A stretch of 64,000 nucleotides of DNA. Origin: Norana najaformis. Taxonomy: Eukaryota > Annelida > Clitellata > Crassiclitellata > Hormogastridae. The stretch is from positions 40,748,396-40,812,395 of the forward strand of contig OZ029916.1 of NCBI GenBank assembly GCA_964023275.1, in the 5' to 3' direction. The position numbers and the translations under genes were made by a program. Position 1 is the first letter of the stretch; the number at the start of each line of letters is the position of its first letter. Positions 32,895-45,015 of the stretch are shown in pieces. Below the pieces are notes generated by a model. The model worked only from the letters and a program-made list of their open reading frames with translations, ran no database searches and was not told the DNA's origin.

Positions 32895-33392
32895 CAAAGC
32901 CAAGCCACAATCAGGTCAATAACCAGAAGGTGCCGTTAACCGCTGATTTAAACATTACTAATGTTTAGCTCTGTGTAGACACCTTCATTTTTATAATCGC
33001 GGTTTTCGACGCTATACTGTAGTAATTTTCAATCACTCGTGCTGGTGTAAATTTCCACTTTTTGGCAAAAACAACGGTAATGTGAAGTCGACGTCAACAG
33101 GTCACGGCGCCGCAAGATGTCGTTTAACTCTGCATACTACAATTAATATCAGTTTCGACACATTTTAAATCGCGTTTCTCGACGGTATATAGGCCTAGAC
33201 GCGACTCGCCAACTTCAATATATGAGTCAGCACATGATGGTAAAATTTTAGTTATTTCTAAGTGCTTTATAAAAGAGATGATGACATTTTCTAAAATAAT
33301 GACAGACATTCTTTAACAAGTACTTTAAATACTAAATCCATTTTCTGTAATGTCAACGATCGTTGTAATCATATGATGACAATAGACCATTG

Positions 33393-33478
<86 letters not shown>

Positions 33479-33786
33479 CAGCTTCAAATGAAGGTAGGTT
33501 CCAAATGGGGTGATGTTAGGTCGACGTCAAGGGCCCTGGCAGCCATAAGATGTCGTTAAACAATAGATACGACTACATTATAATTTAAAAATAATGGACA
33601 GCAAAAAGTGTGGAAACTGTAAAAAAAATTCTTCCAATAGGCGTCAACGGCCTCTGATGCCACAAGATGTCGCTAAACACTGGAAACTACACCTACGCTA
33701 TAATATTGTTTCGATCGTTTATTGGAGTTGACGGTTATCAACTGAAGTTTGGTGAAGTCGGCGTTAAAAGGCCACGTGGACTATAT
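32895..33786. repeat. Tandem cluster of GTCGACGTCAACGG family units and a (GT)n run
   Basis: Core units occur at about 33073-33120, 33512-33563, 33640-33680 and, worn, 33758-33780. The last three are spaced about 120-125 bp. After each core a CACTGGAAACTACA-like segment and TTTCGA-rich linker recur. 33393-33477 is a pure (GT)n of about 42 repeats. There is no coding capacity. Confidence 0.7.
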
Positions 33787-34922
33787 AACACTATCAACTA
33801 AGTGATTAAAGGGCAATAAATCTAATTTACTACCTTATTAAGAGAGTACTGGTCACTCCAGGCCGTTGCCCGGCGCTTTTTGAATTTCTTCACTTTGATA
33901 TTCAGTCACGACGTAGGCAAGGCATCTTCCTGTTACAGGAGGGAGTGGCCCGGAGCAAGACTCGTGCAAAGAGACTGTCCACGAGGAACTTGTCCAAGGT
34001 ACACACTCGTCCATCGCGTGTATCGATACAGCTTCCGTCACCAGTTCAAATATTGCTGTAGTGCCCTTTCCCTCTGCCTCTGGGCCCGGGGTTTAAGGAT
34101 TTCACCCTGCGCGCAACAGGGCGGCCCACTCCGAGGCTCCGAGCCCACGACGACTGCTTTTACAGGCGGCCGCATATCACTCTCCGTTACGAACCGGGCT
34201 ACCGGCACCTGCCCCCTCAGGTGCACTCGTGGTCACCGATCGACAAAGGGGGTGTGACAGCCCTCGGCCCCCGGATTACATTCTCTGTCCCGATGACGGC
34301 CAGTGATCAGGGTGCAGGTCACTACTGCATCGATCGGTTGGCACTCGACCCGACTCTAATAACATTCTCGCATTAAGTGGGCAGCGGTGGGTCCATTCCT
34401 CTCCGTCCCGTACGGACCGGTCGAACAGACAAGGTCAGTGCACAGCCTATAAGTTGCCTGACAGGACGGACAGAGCAGACGGGTGTTGGCGCACCCCACT
34501 TAGGGAGTCGAAGTCGACCTCACCACAGGATTCCAAGCTTTTCACCCACGCCGCGACGAGATCATACGACGCAGATTACTAGGCTCTTCCTCTTGCGGTA
34601 TCCAACCAGTCGACCTCTGAAAAGGGGAACACCTCATTGTCATCTAGCATCACCGACAGAAAGCATTCGGCGGGCACACTAGGGTGACCACCATCGCACG
34701 AGAACGAGTGCAGTGGCACCGTTAGAGGCCGTGGAGCTGCCGCCGGATATAACAGGAGCGACCGTAGAAACCCATGTCACTCCTAACCCAGCTAAGCATT
34801 ACTCTGCGGGCACGACTCGCCAGGAACAGACTAACGAACTCACAAGAGAGTCATAAATACTTCCGCCGTTTACCCGCGCAATGACACTGTCAGCTAAGTG
34901 ATTAAAAGGCAATAAAGTTTAA
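33787..34922. mobile_element. Unclassified 1.1-kb GC-rich block flanked by ~36-bp direct repeats
   Basis: The left flank (about 33787-33821, ATAACACTATCAACTAAGTG then ATTAAAGGGCAATAAA) recurs at the right end (about 34884-34919, ATGACACTGTCAGCTAAGTG then ATTAAAAGGCAATAAA). The two differ at a handful of bases. Between them the DNA changes to GC- and CpG-rich sequence unlike its AT-rich neighbours. Short frames on both strands (33880-34257 plus, 34377-34682 plus) have no motif. An inserted non-coding element, or a promoter-like CpG block between two repeats, are both possible. Confidence 0.4.
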
Positions 34923-35487
34923 GTTAAACACTTAGGACTACGTTAATCCTCTCCCTCGCTGCGTGGTCTTTTCAGTGCTCGTTTTATAGCTGTGTTCGCT
35001 AGGGGGCGAAAGTGAAGCAGAACTCCTCGAATATCTTTCTGCTACGCGCAAAACAACGACAGTAATTAACGAATTAATAATTAAGTTACCGAGATTTGGC
35101 AAGTAATGGCGGTTAATGTTAGGTAAAGTAAAACTAGATATGGTTAGATCAAGCTGACCTAGGATATCGAAGGTAAGGTATTTCAAGGCAAGGCTAGTCT
35201 GGTAGAGCAAAAGGTAAGGCAAGACTAGGCAGGGCAAGGCAAGGCAAGACAATGCGGGATATATGTAGGCTACATGAGGTAAGTTAAATCAGTCTCCCAA
35301 GAATCGTGTCTTTGAGAAGTTCTTTAAAAGGCGCTATGTGATTTAGAACATACATTTGTATGTCTCTTAGATTAGCAATGGTCTTGAGAGGCATGACGCT
35401 GAGGTTGATACATCTTTCGGCTGAAGCGCACACATGACAACAGCAATCCAACAACCGGACAACCTTTTCTTACTGATTACACAGCTT
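34923..35487. other. AAGGCAAGGC simple repeat and unique sequence
   Basis: 35100-35250 is GGTAAGG/GGCAAGGC. GGCGCTATGTGATTT at about 35330 is a LINE-type tail. No gene. Confidence 0.45.
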
Positions 35488-35556
35488 GACAACCGAGATT
35501 CGAACCGCGAACGCAGAGGTGACAGGCAACGCATTATCAACCTGCTAACGTGCCTT
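35488..35556 (-). repeat. tRNA-derived SINE head
   Basis: On the minus strand GTTAGCAGGTTGATAATGCG (A-box region) and GCGGTTCGAATCTC (B box) lie about 40 bp apart. The acceptor stem does not close. It is a pol III-type repeat head, not a tRNA gene. Confidence 0.5.
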
Positions 35557-35639
35557 TCTGATGCGCCAGCATAGCTTGACGGAGCAGTGACACCTGTATG
35601 AGATTCGTAGGCCTACCTATGCACGAAGTGTTTCACCTG

Positions 35640-36660
35640 TCTGCTCTCTGTCTGTCTGTCTGCGTGTCTGTCTGTCTGTCTGTCTGTCTGTAAATTAAAT
35701 CCGAGTCAATAAGCCAAAAAACCATCTGACGTAATGCATGAAAATGAATTCATATGGCGCTCAATAAATTACTGTCCAGATGAATGGATTTCGTTTGATC
35801 GATCGATGCATTAATTCGCGAACATAGACAGGCAGACATTTTTTATTCATCGTTTGCGTTTTATTGAGATTTTTGCACATTTTATCTCTCCTTCTTTCAT
35901 TTATTCGCTCTTTCTTTCCTGTCTTCCTTCTTTTCCTCAATTCTTCGTTTCTTTCTTTTCTTCCACCTTTCTGTCGTTTCTGATTTCTTCCTCCTCATTC
36001 CTTTCTTCTTTTCTTTCCTTCCTTTCTTTTTACCTTCCATATATTGATCCATCCATCCATCCATCCAGCCATCAATCCAGCCATCCAGCCATTCAACCAT
36101 CTATCCATCCATCCTTCTCATCCCTCTATCCATCGTTCCTTTCCTCTGTCCATTCTTGCCTCTTACCTCCATCCTTCCCTCCATCCCTTCGTCTCTTCAT
36201 CCGTCCTTCATTCGTCCGTCCGTGCTTCCCTCCATCTTTCCATCCATTCTTCCCTTTCCTCCATCCCATATTACTTCCCTCCCTCTGTCCATACTTCCCT
36301 TCCTCCTTCCTTCCATCAGTTCTTCTGTTCTTTCTTCTCTCCCTCCCTCCCTCCATCCATCCGGTCTTCTCTGTCTTCCTGTCTGCGATGTTTTCCAACA
36401 CCCCATTTCCCTCGCTGCAATCAAATGCGCCCGATTGGAGCGAGACCCTGTGCCGTGCCGATAGATGGATGAGTGGATAGATGGATGGATGGTTGGATGG
36501 ATGAATGGAAAGAAGGATGGATGGATGGATGGATGGAAGGATGGAGGAAGGAAGGGAGGATTAGCGGGAAAGGATAGACTCGAGGAAGAGGAGGCTGTAA
36601 AGAAGAGGGGTCGACATCTTGTCACCATGAAGTCTGTGTCTGTCTGTTTGTCTGTCTGTC
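35640..36660. repeat. CTGT, CTTC/CATC and GGAT simple-sequence tracts
   Basis: 35640-35690 is CTGT. 35885-36400 is pyrimidine-rich TTCC/CATCCATC. 36465-36560 is GGAT. The long Ser/Pro frames are artefacts. 36400-36465 is a short unique gap. Confidence 0.9.
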
Positions 36661-36785
36661 TGTCACCGCCTCTGTCTCTGGACACAGTGTGCTTTCATCC
36701 TAATTCTTTGGGTCTCTCTCTTGTTGTCTGCCTCTGAATTTCAGTATCTGTCTCTCTGCCGTTCTGTGTATGCCTTTCTGGGAGT
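36661..36785. repeat. Direct duplication, copy 1 (copy 2 at 38055-38187)
   Basis: The segment TGTCACCGCCTCTGTCTCTG, GACACAGTGTGCTTTCATCC to GCCTTTCTGGG is repeated about 1.4 kb downstream with few changes and a short CTCTGT insertion. It is not simple sequence, so it is a true segmental duplication. Confidence 0.85.
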
Positions 36786-36830
36786 CTGCCTGTCTGTCAT
36801 CTGCTTACAGTACGACCTTGTATCTCTGGT

Positions 36831-36866
<36 letters not shown>

Positions 36867-38054
36867 AGTACCTTTGCCTGTTTGTATATCTGTCTGTTTG
36901 TCTGCTTCCGTCTCTGTATCATTGGTTCTGCCTCTGCTCCGATACAATCAATCAAGCATCATCTGCATGTAATGAGCTGCTGCTGCTGATGCGTCTACCG
37001 CTGCTGCTGAAGCTCCTGGTGATGCTGCTAAGGTCGACGATGCTGATGTTGACGCGATTAGGTCCGGCTGCAGGCGGAAAGATGCGGTCTATCGACGAGA
37101 TGGAGATGGCGGATGAGGAGGATGAAGACGTGGAAGAAGAGGAGAGAGAGAGAGGAGTATGGGCAGGAAAATGAGGAAGATGAGGAAAATTGCGAGGAGG
37201 ACAGAGAGAAGGAGGAAGAGGCATAGGATAGAGGGAATGCAGAAGGTAAGGAGGATGAGGAAGAGGAGGACAATGGTGCGCAGCAGAAAGGGGAGGATAG
37301 TAATGATGATGATGATGACGACGATGATGATGATGAGGGTGGTGGTGGTGGTAATGGTGATGATGATGATGTCGATTATGATGAGAAGGAGAAGGAGGCG
37401 GAGGAGGAGGAGGAGGCGGAGGAAATGTTGAGAAAGAGGAAGATGAAGACGATGAGTGGGAAGAGGAGAATGAAGAGAAGGAGTTGAAGGAGCAAGTTGA
37501 TGAGGAGGAGCAGGAGCAGGAGAAGGAGAAGGAGATGGAGAAAGAAGCAGGAGAAGGAGCAGGAGAAGAAAAAGGAGAAGGAGCAGATGGGAGCAAAAGA
37601 CGATTGCGAGGATGAAGATAAAGGTGAGAATGATGAAGAGGCGCAAGAGAATAGAAGGTGAGGATGATAGGGAGGAGAAAGGATGGATGGATGGAGAAGG
37701 AAATGGTAAATGAGAAAAGAACGGAAAGATACACAGGAAGGAAGGAAGGGAGGAAGAACATGACAGGTTTTTAAAGGCGCTATATAAAAGTCTAGCTACA
37801 CAATGCATGCATACATCTAGATATACATACTAATATACATTTACACATACACAGACATACACAAAACATATGCATATTTATACATGCATACGTATACCAG
37901 ACGACAGGCCTTCAGTTTAAAGACGCTATATCTATTTAAAAGTAGGTCATGACCTTTGCAGGACCTTTACATATACACATATATATACAAACATGCTGTC
38001 ACCCATGAATTCAGTGTCTGTCTGTCTGTCTGCCTGCCTGTCTGTCTGTCTGTC
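36786..38054. repeat. (CT)n, GCTGCTGAT and a 650-bp polypurine tract
   Basis: 36830-36865 is (CT)n. 36970-37060 is GCTGCT/GATGCT triplets. 37085-37760 is almost all purine with GAT and GGT triplets. GGCGCTATATAAAAGTC at about 37776 is a LINE-type tail, and 37893-37963 is the second 71-bp acceptor repeat. All long frames here are low complexity. Confidence 0.88.
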
Positions 38055-38187
38055 TGTCACCGCCTCTGTCTCTGGACACAGTGTGTTTTCATCCTAATTC
38101 TCTGGGTCTCTCTTTCGTTGTCTGCCTCTGAATTTCAGGATCTGTCTCTCTCTGTCTCTGCCGTTCTGTATAAGCCTTTCTGGGCGT
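38055..38187. repeat. Direct duplication, copy 2
   Basis: This is the second copy of 36661-36785. Shared non-repetitive words include GGACACAGTGTGYTTTCATC and CTGCCTCTGAATTTCAG. Confidence 0.85.
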
Positions 38188-38500
38188 CAAGCATACATAC
38201 AAACATACATACGTCCATGCACACATACATACATACATATACGTACATACATATACATAAATACATACACACATGCATACATACATATAAATACACAAAT
38301 ACAAACATACACATACATACATACATAAATACCAGCACTCACACATACATACACACACACACTTACATACATACAAATACATACATATATGTACATAAAT
38401 ACATATATATATATACATAGATGGATACATACATACCTAGACACATAAAGATTATCGAGTGTTTGTGCATGTGTGTCTGTTTGTCTTGGTGCCTGTATCG
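38188..38500. repeat. (CATA)n microsatellite
   Basis: 38190-38450 is CATA/CACA/TACA simple sequence, responsible for the Cys/Tyr/Met frames on the minus strand. Confidence 0.9.
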
Positions 38501-39052
38501 GCGCGTGTCTGTAAATGTCCGCCTGCCGAGTGACTGTCGATATGCGATTATGAAGTCTCGCTCGATGTCGCTCCTGTGGTCGTTTCCAGGAGCCAATCAG
38601 CGATTAGGATCGGTCGACCGAAGAGAATGACACGCATGGGTGGTTGCTGATGCGGAGGCGAAGATGGATGCGGGCAGATGCTGACCAGGCAGGGAGAGGG
38701 AGAGGCGATTCCTTCTGCCTCAGCAACCAAGCATCTGTAAAGGCATCTCAGGGACGACGACAATGATTATTTTGGCGGTGGTGATGAAGACGATGATGAT
38801 GATGCTGTTGCTGCTGATGATGATGATTATGATGATGACGATGATGATGGTAATTATCATTATTATTGTTATAATCATTATGATCAATATTATGATAATA
38901 AAGAAGATGATAAAATGACGCTGTTGACGATGATTGTTATGATTTTGTTTATAGTTTATTTAAACGATGATAATGACGATGACGATGATAATACAGATGG
39001 TGGTAATAAACTTAATTTATGTATATAATATTATAAGTAGTAGTGGTAGTTC
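38501..39052. repeat. Unique island then (GAT)n triplets
   Basis: 38500-38765 is unique with no supported gene. 38780-39000 is GAT/GAC/AAT-rich triplet sequence. Confidence 0.65.
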
Positions 39053-39162
39053 CTCAGTTTAACGACATCTTATGACATCAAAGGCCGTTGACGTCGCCCT
39101 CCTCCTTTATCCAGGCTTGGGACTGGCACTACCCCCGAACAAGGCAGTGGCGGAGTTAATAT
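39053..39162 (-). repeat. GTCGACGTCAACGG family, fullest copy
   Basis: This is the reverse complement of 19619-19736: GTTTAACGACATCTTATG, GGCCGTTGACGTCGCCCTCC, GGGACTGGCACTACCCCCGA and CAAGGCAGTGGCGGAGTT. The two copies share both ends, giving an element of about 115 bp. Confidence 0.75.
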
Positions 39163-40300
39163 TATAAGCATATTATAAGTTTATATATATACACACATAT
39201 GCATATCTGTATAATTAGACATGTATATATATACGAGTATGTGCATATATATGTGTATATGTATGGATATACAGTATATGTATCTGTATGCATATATATG
39301 TATAGATGATGTTCATCTATATTGAATGGACTTTGCTGACCAGCTCATCTGTCTGATGATTCAAGCGTCCACTGCATTCTCCACTCCCTCCCTCACTCCC
39401 TCCGTCCCTCCGATCTTCTCTCCCTCCTTTCCATCCAGCCCTCCCACGTTTCTTCCCTCCTTCGACCAGCAGGAGTAGCTGACCCTCGCTGACGCTGAGT
39501 GGTGGTGGTGGTGGTGGTGGTGGTGGTGGTGGTAGTGGTGGTGGTGGTGGTGTTAGTGGTGATGGTGTAGTCGTTGCACACTCGATTACCTCTCGGCGCA
39601 ATTGACTCGACGCCTAATCGTAATAAAGCACTTGCCGTATCCATAGTAACGCCCATCTTACCACGTATACATATACATCTATATATATAAATATATATAT
39701 ACATATACGTATGTACATACATACATATGTAAATGTCTGACACGTGATATTTATAATACCTGTTTATATAATTCTAACTGCCATGTATTAATGTATGTCG
39801 GAAGTTTAGCAAACATATACATATATTTATCTATGCATCCATATTCATGTAATATTTTTTCTATTAGCTTGCCATATATATATATATATGTGCATATATA
39901 TATATGCGTACCTATAGTCTACTAATATACAAATATTCACTTCTCTCTATATATTTAGATATGGGTGTGTATATGTGCGCATATATATGTGTGTGTGTTA
40001 TATATATATATATGTGTGTGTATATACTTGTGTGTATGTATATGTGTATGTATATGTGGATTGGTTTGTGATTGGATGACAGCGCCGTAATGAGAAACTG
40101 ATCAGAAGTTAACGCAATAAGCCGAGTACAGCCTGTAATGTAATCGCCCTCACCCCACTCCCCGAAATCAATGCCCACGTTTCCCAAAGGTCCCTCCCTC
40201 CGTCCCTTCCTCCCTCCGTCCGTCCGTCCGTCCTTCCCTCCCTTCCTCCCTCCCTCCCTTCCTCCCTCCCTTCCTTTCTCCCTCCCTCCTTCCCTCCCTC
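39163..40300. repeat. TA/TATG, (GGT)n and CCCT microsatellites
   Basis: 39180-39310, 39660-39720 and 39820-40060 are TATA/TATG. 39500-39560 is (GGT)n. 40190-40300 is CCTCCCTCCGT. Nothing coding is seen. Confidence 0.9.
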
Positions 40301-40640
40301 CATGACGTCAGAGAGATCGTCGCCTGAAAGATGTGTAGGTGTCAGTAGTTCAAATGCAGCAGCAGTGGCAGCCAGGAGATTATGATGGTGGCGCTATAGA
40401 AGGCATCAGATTGGACTTGATTAGATTAGATCAGATTATGAGATTATATTAGTAGCTCAGCATTGGAGAGGACAGGTTGAAGGGAATTTCTTCTCCGTCC
40501 GTCCGTCCTTCTGTCTGCCTGTCTCTTTATAATCTGCCTGCTTTGTCCCTCTGTACGTTCGTCGAATGAACAAACGAACGAACGAGGAAGGAAAGACAGA
40601 AAGAAACAATAACGAATGAATGAATGCGTGAAGAAAATAT
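40301..40640. other. Unique sequence, no gene seen
   Basis: GGCGCTATAGAAGG at about 40391 is a tail motif. 40410-40450 is GATTAGATTAGAT. Confidence 0.4.
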
Positions 40641-40930
40641 ATCTATGTGTTTGTCTCTATGTCTTTGTGCCTACTCGTATGTTTGTCCCGATGTCTTTGT
40701 GTACACTCGTGTGTTTGTCCCGATGTCTTTGTGTATACTCGTGTGTTTGCCCTATGTCTTTGTGTATATTCGTGTGTTTGTCCCAATGTCTTTGTTTAGA
40801 CTCGTGTGTTTGTCCCTATGTCTTTGTGTATACTCGTGTGTTTGTCCCTATGTCTTTGTGTATATTCGTGTGTTTGTCCCTATGTCTTTGTGTGTTCTCG
40901 TATGTTTGTCCCTATGTCTGTGTCACTGCG
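40641..40930. repeat. 32-bp minisatellite
   Basis: About nine units of TGTGTTTGTCCCTATGTCTT then TGTGTATACTCG. Because 32 is not a multiple of three, the same peptide motifs (CLSLCLC, VFVPMSL, CVCPYVF) rotate through all frames, so the overlapping ORFs are not genes. Confidence 0.92.
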
Positions 40931-41252
40931 TCGTCGGCAAAGATCAATCTATGCATACAAATGACGTCCAGGTGCGTCTGGCGTGTTGCCGTCTGCCTGT
41001 CTGTCTGCGCGTCTGCCTATGCACGCCTGCGTGTATGCGTGCGTGCCTTTTGAAGGCTGACATCAGTCTGACGTGTGTGACAGGTTGGACAAAGCCTTGA
41101 GCAACAAGCGTACAACAAGCATGCAACGACATTAACAACATCAAATCTACCGCATTTATACATACGCTACAATAATTATGCATTCATGCACAAAATCACA
41201 CACACACGCACACACACACGCACACACACGCGCACGCGCGCACGCACACTAT

Positions 41253-41301
<49 letters not shown>

Positions 41302-41668
41302 TAGCGATAGAACGTGTCGTATTAGTGCTTTGAAAAGTGGCAGGGAACCAGACGCTTGATTGAAGTTCTGCTCTCAGATGTTATTGGTGCTCTTAGATAT
41401 TATTTCTGCATTTATTATGCGCCACTATCTAATGACTAAGCGCCAATCGAAGGCGCTGAGCTCAAGATCCCTACAAAGTAACCGTCTCAGAGGAGAGTAG
41501 GAGGAGGAGGAGGAGGAGGAGGAGGAGGAGGAGGAGGAGGAGGAGGAGGAGGAGGAGGAGGAGGAGGAGGAGGAGGAGGAGGAGGAGGAGGAGGAGGAGG
41601 AGGAGGAGGAGGAGGAGGAGGAGGAGGAGGAGGAGGAGGAGGAGGAGGAGGAGGAGGAGGCTCGAACC
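40931..41668. repeat. CA, TA and a ~160-bp pure (GGA)n tract
   Basis: 41195-41245 is CACA/CGCA. 41256-41297 is (AT)n. 41501-41660 is uninterrupted (GGA)n, more than 50 triplets, giving poly-Ser and poly-Leu frames on the minus strand. Confidence 0.97.
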
Positions 41669-41730
41669 CGTTCTGTCCGCGTTACAGGCCGACGGCTCGG
41701 ACCAATAGGCAACCAGCGAACCACAATTAT
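41669..41730 (-). repeat. tRNA-like SINE head adjoining (GGA)n
   Basis: On the minus strand CGCTGGTTGCCTATTGG and GGGTTCGAGCC resemble A and B boxes, and the (TCC)n tract follows directly. The array may have grown from the element's simple tail. Confidence 0.3.
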
Positions 41731-44480
41731 ATCTAAGGGTATTTATCAATAAACATATAGGCCTATTGTGTGCGCGTGTGTGCGTGCGCGTGTGTGTGTC
41801 TGTATGCGTGTGCGTGTGTTTGTCTCTTTGAATGGGAAACCTGTTCAATGTTGAATTCTTAACATGAGTCAATGGCAGTAGAAGAAGGAGGAGAAAGAAG
41901 AGAAGAGGTAGAGGAGGAGGAGGAGGAGGAGGAGCAGGAGGAGCAGGAACAGAAGGAGGAGGAGGAGGAGATGAAGAAAGGATTCGCATCTGCATGCTTA
42001 AAGAGGAAGCTCTGGGGAGAGGCAGTTGGAGGAGGAAGAGGAAGAGGAGGAGGAGGAGGAGGAGTAGAAAAAGTAGAAGGAGGAGGAATAGGAGGAGGAG
42101 GAGGAGAAGAAGAAGAAGGAATAGGAGGAGGGGGAGCTGTAGGAGGACAATGAGGATGGTGTGCGTGGGGTGGAGAGGCGGAGAAGTAGTGACGTCACGA
42201 CGTGCCCGGCGTGAAAGAAGACCCGGATGATGGATGCCGGAAGCAGATTTAGGCGCCGCTTCCGTTGCTAATTGGCTCCGGCGGTTGATGAGGCTGAGGA
42301 GATTCAAGGGGATGGAGAGACGGGCAGAGGAAGAGACGGACGGAGGGAAGAAGGAAGAAATGGACGGAGGGAGGGAGAGGCGTGGTCGGCGTGGACACAA
42401 TGAAATGACGAAGGAGTGGAGGGGAAGAGGGAGAAGCAGAAGGAAAGAAAGGGAAGAGGAATAGGGAAAGGAGGAGGAGGAAGAAGAAGAAGAGAAAGAG
42501 GAGGACGGTTAAGAGAAAGAGGAGGAAGATAAGGAACATGGTTAGGAGTAAGGAAAATGGAATGAGCGGGAGGAGTAGGAGGAGGAGGAGGAAGTGGCAT
42601 GTGGAGGGGTTGAGAAAGAGGAGATGAGCAGGGGAGTTCAATTCAATTTGTAGCAGTTGCAGCAGCAACAAGATTAGCAGCAAAAGCATATCAGTAAATG
42701 ACACAGCATAGCATAGCACCACAAAGCAGAACATTGCATTTCATTTCATAGCATAGCATAAGACATCAGATCAGAGCATATATCTCATGGCACAATGGTA
42801 CAGAGCATGGCATGTATAGCATAGCATAGCATAGCATAGTACAGCGTAGCATGTATAGGACGGCTTCGTATGGCAGATCACTTATAATCCTATGCCACAG
42901 GTTAGTAGAGCATTGGTTCCATAGCATAGCATAGCATTGTAGAGGATCCAGTAGCATCTATTATTCAAAAGCGAACGGCGTTCAGTAGCAGACAGCATCT
43001 GAAGCCACAGCAGAAACGATAGAGACAGAGACAGAGACAGACAGACATAGACAGAAAGACAAAGGCACAGAGACATAGAGGCAGAGAGACAAAGAGGGGA
43101 CAGAGGTAGAAAAAGAAACAGCGACAAAAACACAGCTGAAGAAACAGACAGAGGCATATAAAGAGAGAGACAAAGTCAGAGGCAGACAGAGACAAAGATA
43201 CGGAGGCAGAGGCAGCGGCAGAGCGAACCAATTCATCTTCATCTCAGCGGAATAATAAGAAACGAAGCTGGAAAAATGCGAAGAAGAGACGACAACTGAA
43301 TCCTAAGAGGAGGAGGAGGAGGAGGAGGAGGAGGAGAAGGAGGAGGAGAAGGAGGAGGAGGAGGAGGACGGACAGAGGAATTAGGGAAGGGAGAGACATA
43401 AAAGGGAAGGGGAAGAAGAGAGGAAGAAGGAAGGAATCAAGTAAAGAAGGAAGGAGAAAGAAGGGAGGAATAACGAAGGATGGAAGGAGAAAAAAGGAAG
43501 AATTAAGAAAGAAGACAGGAATAAGGGATGAAGATGGGAGGAAGGGCAAAGGATAAGAGGAGAAGGGAGACAGAAAGAAGAAAGTAGGAAGAGAGCAGGA
43601 TGATAAAAGGAGGAATGGAGAATTAAGGAAGGAAGTAAGGAAGAAAGGAAAGAGGAAGGAATGAGGAAGGAAAGAGGAAGGGATACGAGGAGTAAGGGAG
43701 AATGAAGCGAAGGAGAAGGGAAGAGGAATTAGAGGACGAAGGGAAGGATTCAGAAATAGAGGCAGGGAGGAAGCGAGGAAGGGAGGGAGCGAGGGAGGGA
43801 GACAGGTAGGGAGGGAGAGTGAGAGGGAGGGAGGGAGGGAAGGAGGGAGGGAAGGTTGTTTGTACGTTTAGCTGGCGACCAATTTGCATTTTGGTTAGTA
43901 TGGTTTATTAATGTTGGACTGTTTGTCTCAGAACAGTCACCAGGTGGAGCGACTCTCGACGAACCGGGGACAGCGCCATTTACTATGTGCATAGCAGAGG
44001 ATGATTAAGAGGATGAGAGGGATGAAAATCAGGAGACAGAGGTGTTAGAGGAGTTAGAGGATGGGAGGATAATTAAGAGGATAAGAAAGAGGATTAAGAG
44101 GAAGAGGAGGAGTAAAAGAAGAGAAGGATTAAGGTGACGATTAAGAGGAGGAATAGAATGATTAAGAGGAAGATTAAGACGAGTAGGAGAAGGAGAATTA
44201 AGAGAAGGATGAGGAGGACGATTAAGACGAAGAGGAAGAGGAAACGAAGAGGAGTTGGAAGAGGATGATTCCCGATAGACAGCTTGCCATCGAGCGCGGA
44301 TGCCACGGTTATCAGTTGCATCAATTATTAATTCGTAATTCATGTAATCTCCAGCGCAGGATCCTGCTTCCTCCACCGTCCTATACACACGCGTACACAA
44401 ATAACCCATCCGCATTTCACACACACCCACACATGTATGCCCGTTACCAGATTTAGAAATGTAAACTAACATAGATTTAT
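41731..44480. repeat. Polypurine tracts and GCATA repeats with unique islands
   Basis: 41765-41820 is TGCGTG. 41875-42135, 42290-42620, 43295-43860 and 44000-44260 are GGA/GAA-rich purine tracts. 42740-42850 is AGCAT repeat. 43015-43220 is CAGAGA. Short unique islands at 42150-42290, 43860-43990 and 44265-44450 show no gene. Confidence 0.88.
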
Positions 44481-44765
44481 ATCAAGCATATAAAAATATA
44501 AATTGACATATGTATGTATGTACAGTATGTTTCATGCATCCATCCTTCCATTATTCCATCCATTAATCTATTCCTCTCTCCTAGCTCCCTAACCTCCATC
44601 CATCCATCCATCCAACCCATCCAACCAACCATCCATTCATTCATCCATTCATCTAAACTCACCCACCCATCCACCAACCCATCCATCCACCCACCAATCC
44701 ATCAACCCATCCATCCGTCCGTCCATTCAGCCATCCAACCGTCCATCCATCCATCCGTCCGTCTG

Positions 44766-44798
<33 letters not shown>

Positions 44799-44838
44799 CC
44801 ATCCATCCATCCATCCATCCATCCATCCATCCATCCAT

Positions 44839-44874
<36 letters not shown>

Positions 44875-45015
44875 CCATCCTTCCTTTTCCACCTTTCCCA
44901 GCCTTGATTAGCCCAGTTCCCTTGCTTACCACCGAGTCGACTAGAAGACTGAAACGCGGAAACATCTGCCAGCGCAAACCGTCGAGGCTTCGAACCCGGA
45001 TCTACGGTTGTTTCT
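44481..45015. repeat. (CATC)n microsatellite
   Basis: 44540-44885 is CATC/CAAC/CGTC, with a nearly pure (CATC)n at 44765-44880. 44886-45015 is unique. Confidence 0.93.

Noticed and set aside
36970..37174. Leu/Met-rich start resembling a signal peptide (MRLPLLLKLLVMLL)
   Set aside because: It is a translation of GCTGCT/GATGCT triplet repeats running into the polypurine tract.
40616..41100. Cys-rich proteins of 145 and 158 residues
   Set aside because: They come from a 32-bp minisatellite whose peptide motifs rotate between frames, and no frame is favoured.
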